Below are positions 1 through 13,810 of a stretch of DNA of 64,000 nucleotides, in pieces; position 1 is the stretch's first letter, and every line of letters starts with the position of its first letter. The DNA is from Brugia malayi (Eukaryota; Nematoda; Chromadorea; Rhabditida; Onchocercidae): assembly GCF_000002995.4 (NCBI RefSeq), contig NW_025062479.1, positions 898,001 to 962,000 on the forward strand, given 5' to 3'. The notes below the pieces were generated by a model, which saw only the letters and a program-made list of their open reading frames with translations, searched no databases and had not been told where the DNA came from. Both the position numbers and the translations under genes were made by a program.

Positions 1-2078
1 CACATACACACACACACATACCCATGCAAAAAAAACCAGAAAACCACACGTAAACATACGCATACACATACAAAAAAGGGCCACAAAACGACACACGTGT
101 ACACATACACATACACATACATACATACGTGCGCATACATTTGCTAAAACTTTATGAAAAAAAAAAAAAAAAAGAAAGAGGGAATGTCTTATAAATTTTT
201 CGATGAATTTGTTGCAAATTTCTCATATATATATGCTTCATTCCTACTCTTTTCATTATAGCATTAAATTTCATTAAAATGGAAAAGCAATGCTTTTTCT
301 TTTTTTTTTTTTTTGCTTAATTTTTGTGTTTTAACTTTCATTTTTTATTTTTATTTTTATTTGCTGTTTAAAAAGCTTAGTAAATATGTATTTTCAATTT
401 GTTTCAAAATGCCAAAATTCCTACATCCTTAATGCAGTATTTTTGATTCAATTATTTGAAATTTTGTCAAAAAAGAAAAAAAGAAAAATTAAAAAAAGAG
501 AAATGGAAGAATAAATTATTATTATTATTATTATTCCATTTAAAAATATTCAATTGATATTTTATTGTAATATTATTACTATTATTTTTTCTCTCTCAAA
601 TAAAGCATAAATAACAGTAACAAAAGCATAACTGTAAAAGTTCTTTGAGATATTTCACATATGAATGCATCCTTTTTCTTTTCTCCTATTTGTAATTTCA
701 AGAACAAAACTTTCATTAAAATAAGTCTGCTCAACATGCTACAATCTTTTTATTTCATACAATTAAAATATGTCGTTGTTGTTTTATTAGAATTTAATTA
801 CTAATTATTAAAAATAAGCATAGCAAAATTTATTGAAAGATCAATTAATTCGCAATTGGATAGAAAAAGAGAAACGAAAAAAAAGAAAATTTTTTTTTTG
901 ATATCATTTTAAATTAAGTAATGAACATTGCTAATCTATAATTCATACACGATATATTATAGTATGGTTATTAATCATCATAATTTAAGTAACGTATTAT
1001 AAGTACAGTTGATAGTCTACAGTTTTTTAAAGTATAATTGCCTCATTATAAAACGAATAAAATATAACAAAGATTCAAAATGTGTCATGGAACGGTATCG
1101 ATAAAAATAACCGAAGTTACATTTACTATAAATTGGTATAAAAATAAGTTCGATTTGATATTCATAATATTGAACGGTATCATTTCATATGATACCTTGC
1201 ATAGCAGACAAATATATGTTTCATTTCATTCAACCATTCATTTTTATCATATGAAATTTATCTCTGTGACATAAAAATATTGCTATTATTTTGTTGATTT
1301 TGAATTGATAAATAAAGAGAAAATCGCCCTGCAATTTCATGTAATGATTTTTTTTTCCGGGATTTGGCACCTAAAAACCAGTTTTCAGGTGCCAAATCAG
1401 TATTGATGTCTGAATTTATATAAATAATAGACAAAAAAAAGGGCAATCATTACTATTCGCACTGCATTTTCTCAATTTACACCTATTATATCGAATCCAT
1501 TTCTGTCTAAAACTGTTACGAGAAAGCTCCTTGAGAAGGTGAAAAATCTTTTTGGAAGTCTGTTAAACCCTTTAACCATATACTATTGAAAAGACTCCGT
1601 ATATCACCTGTCGAAACTAATTTATTCGTGCGCAATAGTTGTAAAATATGTGACGAATTCCACTTTTTTTTCTTTTTTTAAGTGAAATATTTTAGTTTAA
1701 TAGAATCAAGCAGTTTCAAATTTGTTGCTAAAAAGATGCAATGGAATAGCATTTAAATAAATACTCCATTCTTTATTATTTATTATAAAAACATTGCACA
1801 AATAACCATTTTTTTTTTCTTTTGGTCTCTTTTTTTTTCAAAAATTTGAAATATAACACTTTTTGATGATTAGATTTGAAAAATGAATATGATATTTAGG
1901 ATGGTAATAAATAAATAGTATTTATTAAATTACAAAGAAAATAATGTTTTTTTTTTTTTTTTTTCTTTTTTTTTTAATTGGAAATTTAGCGAAATGAATA
2001 AACTATAGCGAATTTCCAGAGATAATAATAAACTATTACAACAAACAATTTGGTTCATTTTAGAATTCTGAACAGTAA
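1..2078. other. AT-rich intergenic DNA upstream of the transporter gene
   Basis: No coding exon could be supported here; the short open frames lack splice context and family resemblance. The first 130 bases are CA-rich simple repeat (CACATA/CACACA). The remainder is poly-A/T tracts and short trinucleotide runs (ATT near 517-535). A nested inverted repeat lies at 1317-1476 and is listed separately. The last part presumably holds the promoter or 5' region of the transporter. Confidence 0.7.
1317..1476. repeat. Nested inverted repeat (hairpin, MITE-like)
   Basis: The inner arms are GATTTGGCACCTAAAAA at 1361-1377 and TTTTCAGGTGCCAAATC at 1382-1398, complementary over 17 bases with one mismatch and a loop of about 4 bases. 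Outside them, GTAATGATT at about 1341-1349 pairs with AATCATTAC at about 1444-1452, and GAGAAAAT near 1317 pairs with ATTTTCTC near 1465. The nesting suggests a small inverted-repeat element or a structured regulatory site. No coding capacity or target-site duplication was established. Confidence 0.55.
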
Positions 2079-4152
2079 ATGGGGACAAAACATGAGGGTG
2101 GTTTGTTCGAACATCGAACACGCTATATCATTTTGTTACTTGGGTGGATTTGCCTAACTTCAATATTTTCTAATACAATTGCGCTCAATTTCACATTTAT
2201 ATGTATGACAAAACCTGCATCAAAAAATCAAACAGAAAACGATGTTGTCGTATGCTTTCACGTATTCTTGAAATTTTCACTTTTTTTTTTTTTTTAAATA
2301 TCTCATATCATTTAAAGTTAATTTAGCATGGTAATTAAATTTTAAGAAGTTTATCGGAATAGAATATTTGCTATTAGTCTATGAAATGACACTTATCTTT
2401 TTGAATTAAATATTTTTTAAAATGAAATTGCATAGTTCCATTTAATTACATTATGATGTATGCTTTATGACTGATCATTTCTTATATGCAATTTAATAAA
2501 TAGATCATTTATGCAGGTTAATAATAATAAATGCAAATAAAACTCTTGGAGTGTTTTATTTAAGAGAAAAAAAAGCTTAGAATACCAGAAATTTCAAAGT
2601 TTAAAAAAATTTTCTTGTATAAACGTTATTTTAAAAAAAAAAATGTTGAGGTATAATGTTAAAGTATAATTATATTGACATTTAAATAAAATTTACAAAG
2701 TTTCTTTTTTGTCATAGTGGTGCTTTTTTTTTTCCTTTTAAAATACCTCAATATATGGCATTAGATTGAAATGATGATTGAAAATATGAATCTGAAAGAT
2801 AGCATGAAAAAAAAAAAAAAAGAAAACACAAGTCATATAAAATGTTCATTTGAAAAGGATACAGAAATATCTTGTGATATTTTGCAAATTAAAGATATAC
2901 AATTTAAATTAGCAAACAACCAAATGATATCATTACTAATTGCTAATTAATCAAACCTTGAAATTAATAATAATTAGTAATTATACAGGGTTCCGATCAT
3001 TTCACAGGAGAGCTTAATTATGAACAAAGTGAAAAATCAGCATTGCTTTGGGCCCTCGGTTTTGGCACCTTTATTGGAGTTTGGCCATTTAATTTTTTAT
3101 ATCTTCAATATGGTGCAAGATATGTTTTCTTTGCTGCTGGCTTCCTGTCCGCTTTTTCGACACTTGTGATACCTCTTACAGCCTACATGGGTCTTATATG
3201 GTTTGTTGCCGCTAGAGTTCTTCAGGTTTGTTTATTTTATCTAATATGATACTGTTAAAAAAAAAAAAAAAAATCATTTAACCATTTTATTCAATCAATT
3301 TACTTGTTAAACCATTTATGATTAATTATGAAATTATAAAAGTACATATGTAATTTCCAAAGATGCTTTTTGTCTGTTAAGTTTTTGATAAGAATATCAC
3401 TTCCAAATTAAGATGCACTCTATGCATATTTTTGAATAAATAGTTATAAAGTTAATAATTTCCATCAGAGGAAATATTTTTGAAGTAGATTTACTGTGCA
3501 TAAAATTAATCTTAAAATATATAATAATATGTTTAGGGAGTAGCATATGGTGCTGATTTTGCAGCAATTGGAGTAATAACTGTACGTTGGGCATCACTGA
3601 AGCAAAGTGGTGTATTTATTGCTGTGCTAACAAGCTTTAATAGCCTTTCAACACTTATCACAAATCCTATTTCTGGCTTGGTTCGTTTTTTACTTTCTTT
3701 TTGAAATGAGGAAAGAATTCTATCACTTCAAATTTTTTATCAAAATTTATTTTAAAAATTTTACAATGATTAAGCTTTGTGAATCATCACTTGGTTGGCC
3801 AGCTGTATATTATATACATGCAGCATTTGGCATATTTATATTTACTGTTTGGATATTATTTTATCGAGATCAACCAGAAATGCACAAAAATGTTTCAGGT
3901 TAATTTTAAAATTTAGCTCTTTCAGTTTATTTTGCAGTACACTTTCTTTATTACATGTACCTTTTCTTTTTTTAGAAAAAAAAAAAGCTCATATTTTTCA
4001 GGAATTGAGTTAGAAAAAATTCGTCGAGAAAAATCTGAAGGATATATCAGTAGTGAAAAATATGTCCCATATTTGGTAATAAATTTCTTGCTAATGTAAA
4101 TTTTGGTTCATCATTAGAACTTTGTTACTGATTATAGCTGGATAGATTAGTT

Positions 4153-4185
<33 letters not shown>

Positions 4186-6024
4186 AAAAAAAAAAAAAAC
4201 AACTGCCTAGATAACTTGACATTTGCTACTAAAGAAAACAATTAAGGAATGATAATTGAAGAGATAAGTCACAAATATTTGAATTGATTTCAGGCTATAA
4301 TAAAAAATCCAGCAATATTGATTATTTGGTTCAATGCATTTGTGGAAATTGTTTCTGCTTTATTTCTGCTCTCGTATGGACCTACTTATATCAAATATGT
4401 CTTGAATATCAGGTTTTCTACTTGTTCCAAAGCATGTGTTCAATAGAAAATTTTTAATTCAAAGTTATTCTTTTGCTTGAAATGTATTTTAGATGCAAAA
4501 AATAGAAATTATTCTATTATGATCTTTTCTAGCGTTGAAGGCACAGGATTTTTGGTTGCTCTCCAGGGATTATCTTTCCTACCATTTCGAATCGCTGCTG
4601 GCTTCATGAGTGATCAGATCAAGTATGCTATTTGTCTGCATTCAATTCATCGCTCGAGCCAATCGTTAATCTCACATTAATTCCATTAAAGATAAATTTA
4701 TCAAGTTAATCTATCAGAAATTATCGCTAATCCGATTGTGCTACTTATTTTTATTATTGTTATTGATTATTGTAGTTAAACTTTCAGATGTATGAACGAG
4801 TATCAGAAAATGATCTTTTTCAACACGCTATCATTAGTTGGAGCCGGTGTATTTTATTGTATCCTCGGTTTTATACCACCTGAAAAGACTTCATTATCTG
4901 TATTTGCTATTGCAGTAACCCATGCTGTTATGGCCTTCAATGTTGGCGGATTTTATAAATGTGGTACCTTTGTGGCTCGGTAAGCCGGTAAATTCATTAA
5001 TTTTCATTTAAATTATTTTGCAATTAACAGAAAAAAAAATTTCGACAAACAGCAGCGTGCATTCTTTTTTTTTCTCCACTGCAAAAATTGTATTAGCTTA
5101 GCAAATGAGGTTTTGATCAAATCAGCTGCATCGCATCCGAAACGGATAAAAAAAAAACGCCGGAAAGCGGAATAAATTCTGTTTAGATGATAGATATCAA
5201 CTCCCAAGAGTAGTTTTGACTAATTCCATAAGGCTTAATTGCTTGGTGCGAATAGTTATTTCTGGAAGGTTGATAAAAGGTCAAACCAATCTTTCAATTG
5301 TGCTCTCTCGGAATGATAGCATATTGTGTCAACTGATGGAGTAGCTTGATATGGAATTGAATTTCGATTAATTTCAGACAACATAGTCATTTCGTGATCT
5401 CAAATATACAATTCATCAAATGTGTTGCATTGTTTGTATCACCATTACTGGTTGCAATATTTGTTACCGATGATTCGGCACAGGTAAACACATTTACTTC
5501 ATGCTATTATACGGAGATTGCATGATATTTTTATATTACATTATTTCTAATGTCACCATATAGTCATACTACATTAGATATTTTACCTTAGACTTCTACA
5601 CTACACAAATTGTTCCCGAATACCGTACTCTTAATTGTAAACAAATGACCGTATTTACGTGTCTCCAGCAGATATAGCTATCTTAAACTTAGATCGATTA
5701 AACGAACGATTTAATATTTAATACATGGATGTGTTACGATAGACAGTTACAGCTTCATTGGATGATAACACTTACTTATAAAACAATCAGAGAAGGAGAG
5801 AGTAAGAGAGAAAAAGAGAGAGAGAGAGAGCTTAACAGTTATTATTATTACGCACAGTTTTTTATTTTCAGGAACAATGGCGAATTATTTTCATAATTTT
5901 AGCAGTGTCACTACTCGTAGCAAATTTCGCTTTCTGTTTGATAGCAACCGATAAACCGGCCAAATTTACAACACTTCAACCGGAAAAAAAAAGACAAAAT
6001 CTTGCAATCGCTTCAGTTTCATGA
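2079..6024 (+). CDS. MFS transporter, SLC17 (anion/cation symporter)-like
   Basis: Ten exons join in phase: 2079-2249, 2989-3225, 3537-3680, 3775-3898, 4002-4075, 4294-4412, 4533-4622, 4788-4979, 5378-5483 and 5872-6024, giving 469 residues. The protein starts with a short cytosolic segment (EHRTRY), then a first membrane helix ending in the SLC17-like motif ALNFTFICM. A glycosylatable loop (NQT) follows, then LLWALGFGTFIGVWPFN and YGARYVFFAAG, which are typical of nematode SLC17-type carriers. Later hydrophobic segments carry GWPAVYY and FRIAAGFMSDQ, the equivalent of the G-x-x-A/S-D loop motif. The predicted role is proton- or sodium-coupled uptake or efflux of organic or inorganic anions at a membrane; the substrate cannot be told from sequence. 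The length matches the family norm (about 450-580). An AATAAA at 6026 almost overlaps the stop. Exon 4 has the weakest acceptor (ATTAAG at 3769-3774). Family assignment is firm for MFS and good for SLC17-like. Confidence 0.85.
4152..4186 (+). repeat. (GA)n microsatellite in transporter intron
   Basis: An almost pure AG dinucleotide run sits between exons 5 and 6 of the transporter. A second, less pure GA run lies at about 5793-5831 just before its last exon. Confidence 0.9.
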
Positions 6025-7375
6025 TAATAAATAATTGATTCGAGAAATTTTCGTTTCTAATTTCTCCAATTCGAATTGTTGTTAATCGCACCGATTTAAT
6101 TTATCTATACAAAAGTTTTATTAAAATATCAGTTGAAGTTAGAACAGCTTCAGGAGCATAGAATATCAAAAATTAGTCAGTTTCTCTTCATCATCAAAAT
6201 TACCCATCAAATTTTTTACAAATTCCATAGATCACCAAACTGTACGCCTAAATTCGGTCACATAAAGATAATCTAGAGAGGGTAAAGGAAAAAAAAAACT
6301 CCGAATGAACACCTATTTTATACGTAGACTCACTTTCAGGTCACGCATCCATCCCTTTTTTTCTACTGAAATATTTCGCTGTTGTACAATCTTGCTGATG
6401 ACTGCTATGGTCTTGCGATGATTTTCTACCCTCGGTAGTTTCGTATCCTTTGTACGTTTTTCTAAACGGCCGTTGTTGTCCCGGGAATTGCTTCGGTTAC
6501 AGTAGTGTATGTACTGTTGTTTGATGATATTTGATCTATCGTTTTGTGACTAACTGGAAATAACTAACCAGTAGGTATAACCCAGGTGGTTCTTCCTTAT
6601 AATTCAATCAAAACACAGCTAACAAACATAGTAAGGCAATTCAGGTTATTTGCCTGTTAACTTCACGGCTTAGTAAATGCAATTCTTTATGAAATGGACA
6701 CTTTGGACTTCGTTTCTGATCGACTCATGATTTTGTTGATACATCGATTTAGTGGAAGCAATAAAAGAGATATACAAAAAAAAAAGTAATCATTGTTACG
6801 GTCATCATATAATCTATATCAAAGAGTGTTTACAGTTGTTATTCTCATAAAATCATGGTGGGATTTTCTTAAATACATGTTTTCAAGTGTTTTAAGCAAT
6901 TCACTATAACATTTATTTCACTCTAACAGTCACATAGCATGAATTAAGTAGCTTGGACATCGTAAAGTTCTCCCCTTTTTAAAACTCCCGTCGTAAACTT
7001 TTTCCATTTAATAAATGCCGAAATCTGTGAGTTATCATCCAGAATGGGACCACGTGTTTCAGTAAGCATAAGACTAGTAATTATTAAAATTTTGAAGTTT
7101 TAAAATTTCCGGAAGAGTGGAAGTTTGAATAGTAGAAATTCACTCAGAATCTAAAAGAGATCGAACGAGTAGATGAGATGACATTAAAAAGTGACATTAA
7201 GTTTAGAAAGTTTAGCTTATCTCGTCGTTTTCCACTTAGTCATCATGTTACGATGCTTATCAAGCCTTACAACATGTAGACAGACGTAGCATTGGTCTTG
7301 GAGTGGGTGTGTCGTACTTCTCATACCCTTATCAGTATAATTTTTAAGTTAGATTATCATATTTATTTGCAGGTG
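6025..7375. other. Intergenic: transporter 3' end and taf-12 upstream region
   Basis: No supported exon was found. It contains the transporter 3' UTR (possible poly-A signal AATAAA at 6026-6031) and the upstream region of the TAF12 gene. The two genes are co-oriented, but the gap of about 1.35 kb is long for a typical C. elegans operon, so shared transcription is possible but unproven. Confidence 0.6.
7368..7375 (+). promoter_or_regulatory. 3' splice acceptor just upstream of the taf-12 ATG (likely SL trans-splice site)
   Basis: TTTGCAG ends at 7372, three bases before the ATG at 7376. Such a short leader is characteristic of nematode spliced-leader addition, but a cis-spliced 5' UTR intron would look the same in genomic DNA. 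Confidence 0.5.
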
Positions 7376-10300
7376 ATGAGCGACTACAACGGCCAAATAA
7401 TGGCTCAGCAGTATACGGTGGATATGAGCCATTCACCAGCTGGCATGCAACGAATTCATTCGTCACCTCAACAACCGGTCTGTGACATTTTCTTACACTT
7501 TCCTGTGAATCTTATGGAAATATCACCTTATGGAATATCGTGTGAAGTGGTTTAGGTATGGTCGGGAGACCGTATGGTAGGTTATGTATTCCACACGTTG
7601 AAGAATTGCGTATTGTATTAACCGATGAATACCAATTAATCTTATTTACCAATAGAATGTCTCTTTGGAGCGGTTAAATAATTGGCATTTTAAGACTTTT
7701 TTAAAGATTATAAATTTATAAGATGAATTATTGTTAGTGTTGAGTAGATGAGATATACTTGTGAGTGGATGTACAAAATGGCAAGTTCGATTATTTTTTG
7801 TATATTTGCCTTTCTGATTGGTTTCCACTCATTTTTATTACCGAAGGAAAGTCTTAGTAGTGATGATGAAATCATGAAGGATTTTTTTGAGTGAAATCTG
7901 CATTTTATGGTGTTCAACATAGTATGGCTTTTTTAAGCGGCAAGCGCATATGATTCAATCTGGACAAATGCTTTCCCAACAGCAAATGATGATGCAGGCC
8001 AATCAACCACTCCATATGCCACCGTGTAAGAAATTCCTCGTATTTTTTGTTCAAATATTTCCAAATCTTAAAATCACATCTGTCATATTTTTATTTATCT
8101 TAGAAATAGACAATATTTGCAATGCAGTACATGAAATGCATTTAGATTGCAGTAGTTTGGTTTTCGCGCATAAAAATATTCTCATAGATGATTTTTCGTT
8201 TCATTTATTTGTTTATTTTTATTTCTTAAACGCTGTTAGGTTCATTAAAGTGGTTGGTGTTTAGAATCATAAGTATTCTGGAGGTGCTAGTGCTTTATCT
8301 TCTTCGGTCTGCAGTCGTACCATTTCCAGAACATCTGTTGTACGGTGTGATCGAATGACTTATAGATTTATGCCGTTTTTCATCTTCTCTGTATTTTGAG
8401 CTGCCAATGGAATTAGTAAATTTTTGATCCTATTAATGTAACATAGTTTGATCTTTTTAATCTCACATGCAGCCTAATCTTGAGAAAAGCTGTTCTGTTT
8501 TTCCATTTTCTCGAGTTATCAGCTCTGTGTTAGCGAGAACTTGGCTTTTGGGTTACGTTTTAGTTCTTTATTATTACATCCTACCATTGGGAAAATTAAT
8601 TAACAACACTTTATAGGTACAAGTATGCAGGTACAAATGGCGTCGATGGGTCCACCACAAATGATCTCGCAACAGGGTGTCGCTATCATGAGTCAGCAGG
8701 GACAAATGCAACAAGCAGGTGATTGTGTTTCAATCCCTTTTATTTTTGCATTTTTTCGTATCATTAAAATAAATTATATAATGCTTTTTTACTTTACTCA
8801 CGAAATAAAAGTTGAAGAGAAATATACTTCCCACGTACACAAAGTCGTCCTTAAAAATCGCAGAGCATTATTGGAGAGTTGACATCTGCGTCCTAGTTAA
8901 GCTGTTTTATGTTTCCTTCAGTGCTGGTGTAACAGTTTGTTTAAACCAGTCGTTGATCTATTTCGTTTAAATCTTTTTCATTATTGATGCTTTTAGTTAT
9001 GCGATTGTTCCATTTTTCTGAAATGTACTTTCTAGGTGCTGCACAAGGTGCAATGATGCAGGCGCAACATCAGATGATTGCAACAGGACAAATATCTTCA
9101 CAGCAAATGCCAACACAAATTCTAGTTACATCAATGGGTCAGCAACAGATGCTTTCAACCATGGTCACCCAGGTGCAGCAGCAACAACCAACATCCCATC
9201 AAATGGCTCCACCAACAGCACCACATTTAGGACCACAACAATCACTGCAGCAACAGCAACAATCCCAACAGCAGCAACAAACTCAACAACATCAAATGAT
9301 AACTTCGACTCAAATTTTACAACAACAGAGTCAGGGGCAACATTCGTTAAATGCCCAACAAAATATCGGCCACAGTCCAGGATTTGCTCATCTAGGTCAA
9401 CCTCATATGCATACTCCGAATCCAAATTATCAGCAACCTTCCCCACATCGACCAACAATGACACGTTATCCAACCCCAAGTCCAGAAAATATGCAGCATG
9501 GAACTCCTCCCATATGTATGTTTTCTCAGAATGTTATTATTTTCAAACTTTAAATTGAATTTATCGATTAATATTTGTGTTGTGACGATCGAGAAACGAT
9601 ATTCTTATAGAAAACTTCAGATCGTTCACCAATACAGCGTTCAGTGAATACTCCACGTGTTATCGGACAATCGTCTGCAATACGACAAGCTTTGGGGCAT
9701 CTCCCACCTGCTCCGACGCCTACACCTGTACATTCTGCAGCTGAGCCACACCCTCCACCGCCGAATAGCATGAAATTACTGGAGAAGGTTTCTTTTTTCT
9801 TTGAAAATTAGATGGAGTGGCATTTGATAAAAAATATTTTCTCAATGTTTTTTCGATACTTTTTACATTCATGTTTCATTACTTTCAATAGGTTGGCATG
9901 TAGCACCAAGAGTTTTTATTTTTGGTTCCTGAAGAAACAACATCTATTTTTGAATGGTTTCGATACAGGGCTTATTTCCCAATTATTAGGATGCTATGGA
10001 AGCTCTGATTAAAACGGTGGATCCTCTGGAAGCAGTTGAAGATGATGTTTCGGATGCATTATTGCAGCTGGTTGAAGAATTCGTTGATGATGTTATTGAA
10101 CAAACGACACGCGTTGCTAAGCATAGGTTAACATTTCACCTAGATTTTGATGTGTTTGCTTGAAATGGTTTGTTGGATGGAGGGTGAGTTAAAATTTCTG
10201 CATTTATATGAAGATCTCACTTAACCTTTCGTTTTAAAATAAAACTTTGCTGTAGAGTGCTGCTTCAAACCAATTTTTTTTTTTTCGATAGGAGTGCGCA

Positions 10301-10478
10301 AAAGGTTGAGACGAAAGATGTGCAATACGTATTGGAAAGGCGATATAAGATATTCTTGCCACCGGGTTCCGTTGGTGGCGTCCAACCAACCGACCGTAAT
10401 CCATATGTAAAATCTCCGGCAACCGAAGCTCATCGTCAGCGTATGTCGCTCATCAAAAAAGGTATTCAGAAACCGTGA
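7376..10478 (+). CDS. taf-12: TFIID subunit TAF12, histone-fold protein
   Basis: Seven exons join in phase: 7376-7477, 7938-8025, 8617-8718, 9036-9515, 9621-9787, 9990-10126 and 10292-10478, giving 420 residues. The first 260 or so residues are Met/Gln/His-rich and disordered, with a poly-Gln zone coded near 9171-9300. A Pro/Thr-rich stretch (PPAPTPTPVH, PPPPN) follows. The last 107 residues form the conserved TAF12 histone fold, including LLQLVEEFVDDVIEQTTR, AKHR, VETKDVQYVLER and the C-terminal MSLIKKG. In TFIID, and in SAGA of other animals, TAF12 pairs with TAF4 (or ADA1) as an H2B-like partner and acts in RNA polymerase II initiation in the nucleus. The fold is well conserved. The N-terminus is the fast-evolving part, and its exon joins (donor GTCTGT at 7478, acceptor TTTAAG at 7937) are the least certain. 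A possible poly-A signal AATAAA is at 10905. Confidence 0.9.
9171..9300 (+). repeat. CAA/CAG-rich tract coding poly-Gln in TAF12
   Basis: Imperfect CAG/CAA triplets encode several Gln runs inside the large fourth exon. The interruptions by CAA, ACA and TCA make it a degenerate rather than a pure repeat. Confidence 0.85.
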
Positions 10479-12828
10479 AGGGTGATATTCATGCAAACGA
10501 AATGGTTTTGGGAGGAGGATAAGTGTAATGGTTTGTGCAACCAAAACTGTCCCATTGTTATAACAGTAGCCCCTAACTTGGCTAAGCTTAAAATTTGGCT
10601 CATTCTTTCTGGTATGAGAATATAAATTTATAAAATGCAATTTTTTAAGATTGCGAAAATCGAGAAAGCAATACTGACATGATCTTCTTTGGGAACTTTA
10701 TGTTTCGTACTTTTTCATCGTGAGAGTAGTTTACTCTTCAAAAATTCGAAGTTTAGCCTCAGAATTTGGATAGAAAAAGCTGTGGTGGATTCATTAAGAT
10801 ACTTGGATTGAGTTTACATTGCTTGAATATACTAGCAAGTTCACGGTTTCTTTCGATAATAGAATTTTCAGTTTGAGAGTTGTATCAAATGTGATTTTTA
10901 TTGAAATAAAAATCATAGAGTGAATTCCCAGAAATAGTTCTGAGAATCTGTACATTTTCTTCCCATATAATTTGTAATCTTATTCCAGTGCTTGAACTGT
11001 CCAGGATTCCGATGATTTTAAATGATTATGTTCCATAACATGTTAAACTTAGAAGTTTTTTATCGCAAAATTTAATTCAGTTGTTGATTCTTTCAGTAGT
11101 GCTGTATTAATAATTAATGTAAGGTGGTAATGACTCCAGTGGGATAATTGTAACACTACTTTCTGTGATATACTAATGCTGTGTTCTGTTCTAACTTTTG
11201 CTAATGTTTTTCTATCCTTCTTCCTTGTGATCAGTTGAACTGCTCTCGTCTCCGGTTTCCTATTTTTATGGATGTTTATTCGATTTCTGGTCATTATGTA
11301 AGTTTTTTTTTGCTTTCAGGAGGTAGAAACTCCCTATTTATCGAATTTGGCTAGTTTCTATCTGTCATATTATTTTTTTCAGTTTGGAAAGGAATGTACT
11401 TTTTCTGCATTCTTTATCTTTTACCTTCTTCAAGGTTATATTTTCTCTGAAGTATCTGTGAGTGGAAACTAACCCTGTTTGTTAAATCAACCGGTTTTTG
11501 ACAAGTTATTGAGGTCGTAACATAAGAATCCCTTACATGGCTATGTGGAGACTGAAAGTATTGCTTAATTTACGGCGAAGTAACTTGAATGTGTTTAAAA
11601 AATTATGCATCACTTTGCTGAAGTGATAACCTCCACTTCTCAGAGTTCTTTCGAGACATGCTGATTTATCCCTCTTTCCCGCTACTTATCTGTTTTCTTG
11701 GCATTCTTTCATTCCAGTGAACCATTTGGAAGTATTTTTATTCATTTGTTCGGTCTCTCTTTCATTTTTGTTTGTTCTTTCTTATTCATTTTATATTTAT
11801 TTTAAAAAAAGAAAAAAAAAAAAAACTTTCCCCAAAAAATTCTGTTTGCGCGCATTTCCAATGCAAGTCTCAAACAGCATGGCTGACATGTGTGTTTTTG
11901 TCGGCGATCACATAATAGATGTATCTCACTTGAGCAAAATGATCTATTTTTCGAAGTCTAAGACAGTGGTACAATAAGGATACGCAAGAAAATAGTATAA
12001 ATCCCCATATGTTAATATGAATAAATTATACTGAGCTAAGCTTCATAGGTGCTTACGTTATCATCTTTACAAATGAAATTTCTTCGGCTTTCATGAGATA
12101 GGTATTGTATCAATTACATTTGCATGAAATAGAAACATAACATTTGAATGGACAACATTCTGAATCAGTAGCAAAATACACTTCTTGGTGCATTGTAATG
12201 TTACTTAGTTGTTACATGATTCTCACAATTATTAAGCTGCCGAAACGTTCCAATAGCATCAAACACATATGTAGAAATCATTGGAGACAATTTCTCATCA
12301 AATTTCTGGGGTTAATCAGATTTGTATTTAATCAAAATAATACTTCAGTAAGAATATCTCACTATTAATGCGTTTGTTGCAATTGAAATGTTACAAAGCG
12401 TGCATATCCGTAAAAATGGAAATTATTAGACACTCCAACCACATACGGTCCATTAATACTGGTCTAGGTACATGGAGAAATGTATTTCAACAAGAGAAAG
12501 AAAAATAAAAGATTGGTTATATACAAGTAATGTCCAAATATCAAAAACAGCTAAATACCTTGGAATTTCCACAAACACGCAAATCAGCAAGAATAATAAT
12601 TACACCCTCAAGAAAAGCCAACTTCTAATAGACACATAAAGACGAAATTTCATTTCAGACAGCTAAATCGGATTTTAGCAAACATTAGTATAAACGAATT
12701 CCCTTGTAACTATAAATAATCGTGCACATTAAATGAAACGTTAAACTAGATACACTTCACCAGAATAATTTCCGTAGAATTAAAAAATCTTGTTTTCACA
12801 ATTTTTAACAAGCAAAAGATTTAAATAA

Positions 12829-12935
12829 GATAGACAAAGCAAATAGTATTCACAAAGTATAAAATGATAGACAAAGCAAAATAGTATTCACAAAATATAA
12901 TAAGACGACGATGCAAATAGTATTCACAAAGTAAT
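12829..12935 (+). repeat. Three-copy tandem repeat, about 45-50 bp unit
   Basis: The core GCAAATAGTATTCACAAAGT occurs three times with small changes, preceded in the first two copies by GATAGACAAA. Units are spaced about 45-52 bp apart. It is non-coding on both strands. Confidence 0.8.
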
Positions 12936-13680
12936 AATTCCAGGTAGACATGATCAGAAAGTCACATTTTCAGAAAGTTCCATGTGTTGAAATAGTTTCC
13001 AAAAACTTCATCATATCAATCAGACGTTGCTTTAAAAACTGACGACCCACTCTGTCATTGTTTTCGGTTTATACGCATATGCAAACTCACTTTTTTCTCA
13101 TAACGGTAGGATATCTTAGCATGGGCGCCAGTACAAGGGACAAGATATTTGTGCCGTCTTACATTAAATCAGTGCGCTATAATATGGCTTGACAACCTAA
13201 CTAAGCAATAATTGGTAATGCTATTGCTCATAACCCATTTACACAGTACTTTCTGTAAAATTTAAAATTGCCCATGCAGTCCTCGCTTTTCAACGTTCCA
13301 AAATTACAACTTAGTAAGAAAAGCGTTAAACTTAACAAAACAAGCAAGTAATCAAGCTACTGAAAAAAAATCTAAGATTCAAAATTAAAAATTTGATACA
13401 GATCCAAATAATCAAATAAATGATATACAGATTAATTTCATTAACGTAATATATTTTAAAAAAACTACAAATGAAGTTACTAGATTAATAATATTAAAAC
13501 TATGAAATATTATTTAAACCTACTTCAAATTCTGTGCATCTAAATTAAAAAGATTAAAAATTACGGACATTTCCAAAAGGTATTTACTGGAGAAATTCAA
13601 CTACACACATTTCCAACTCAGTTATAAAATAACTGGAACAGTGGAAAAAGCGAAAACAAACCAAGAGTGAAAGTGAGAAT

Positions 13681-13810
13681 AATAATAGTAATACTAATAA
13701 TATAATAATAATAATAATAATAATAATGGTAATAATAATAGCAATGATAACAAATAAATAATAAATAAATAAATAAATAAGCAGTAACAATAATAATAAT
13801 AGTAATAATG
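13681..13810 (+). repeat. (AAT)n/(AATA)n microsatellite
   Basis: Runs of AATA and AAT triplets, for example around 13700-13730 and 13755-13780, read as artificial Leu/Ile/Tyr-rich open frames on the other strand. It lies between two convergent genes. Confidence 0.9.

Noticed and set aside
9165..9479. 104-residue minus-strand frame rich in Val
   Set aside because: It is the antisense reading of the poly-Gln exon of taf-12 (CAA/CAG reads as Val/Leu/Cys).
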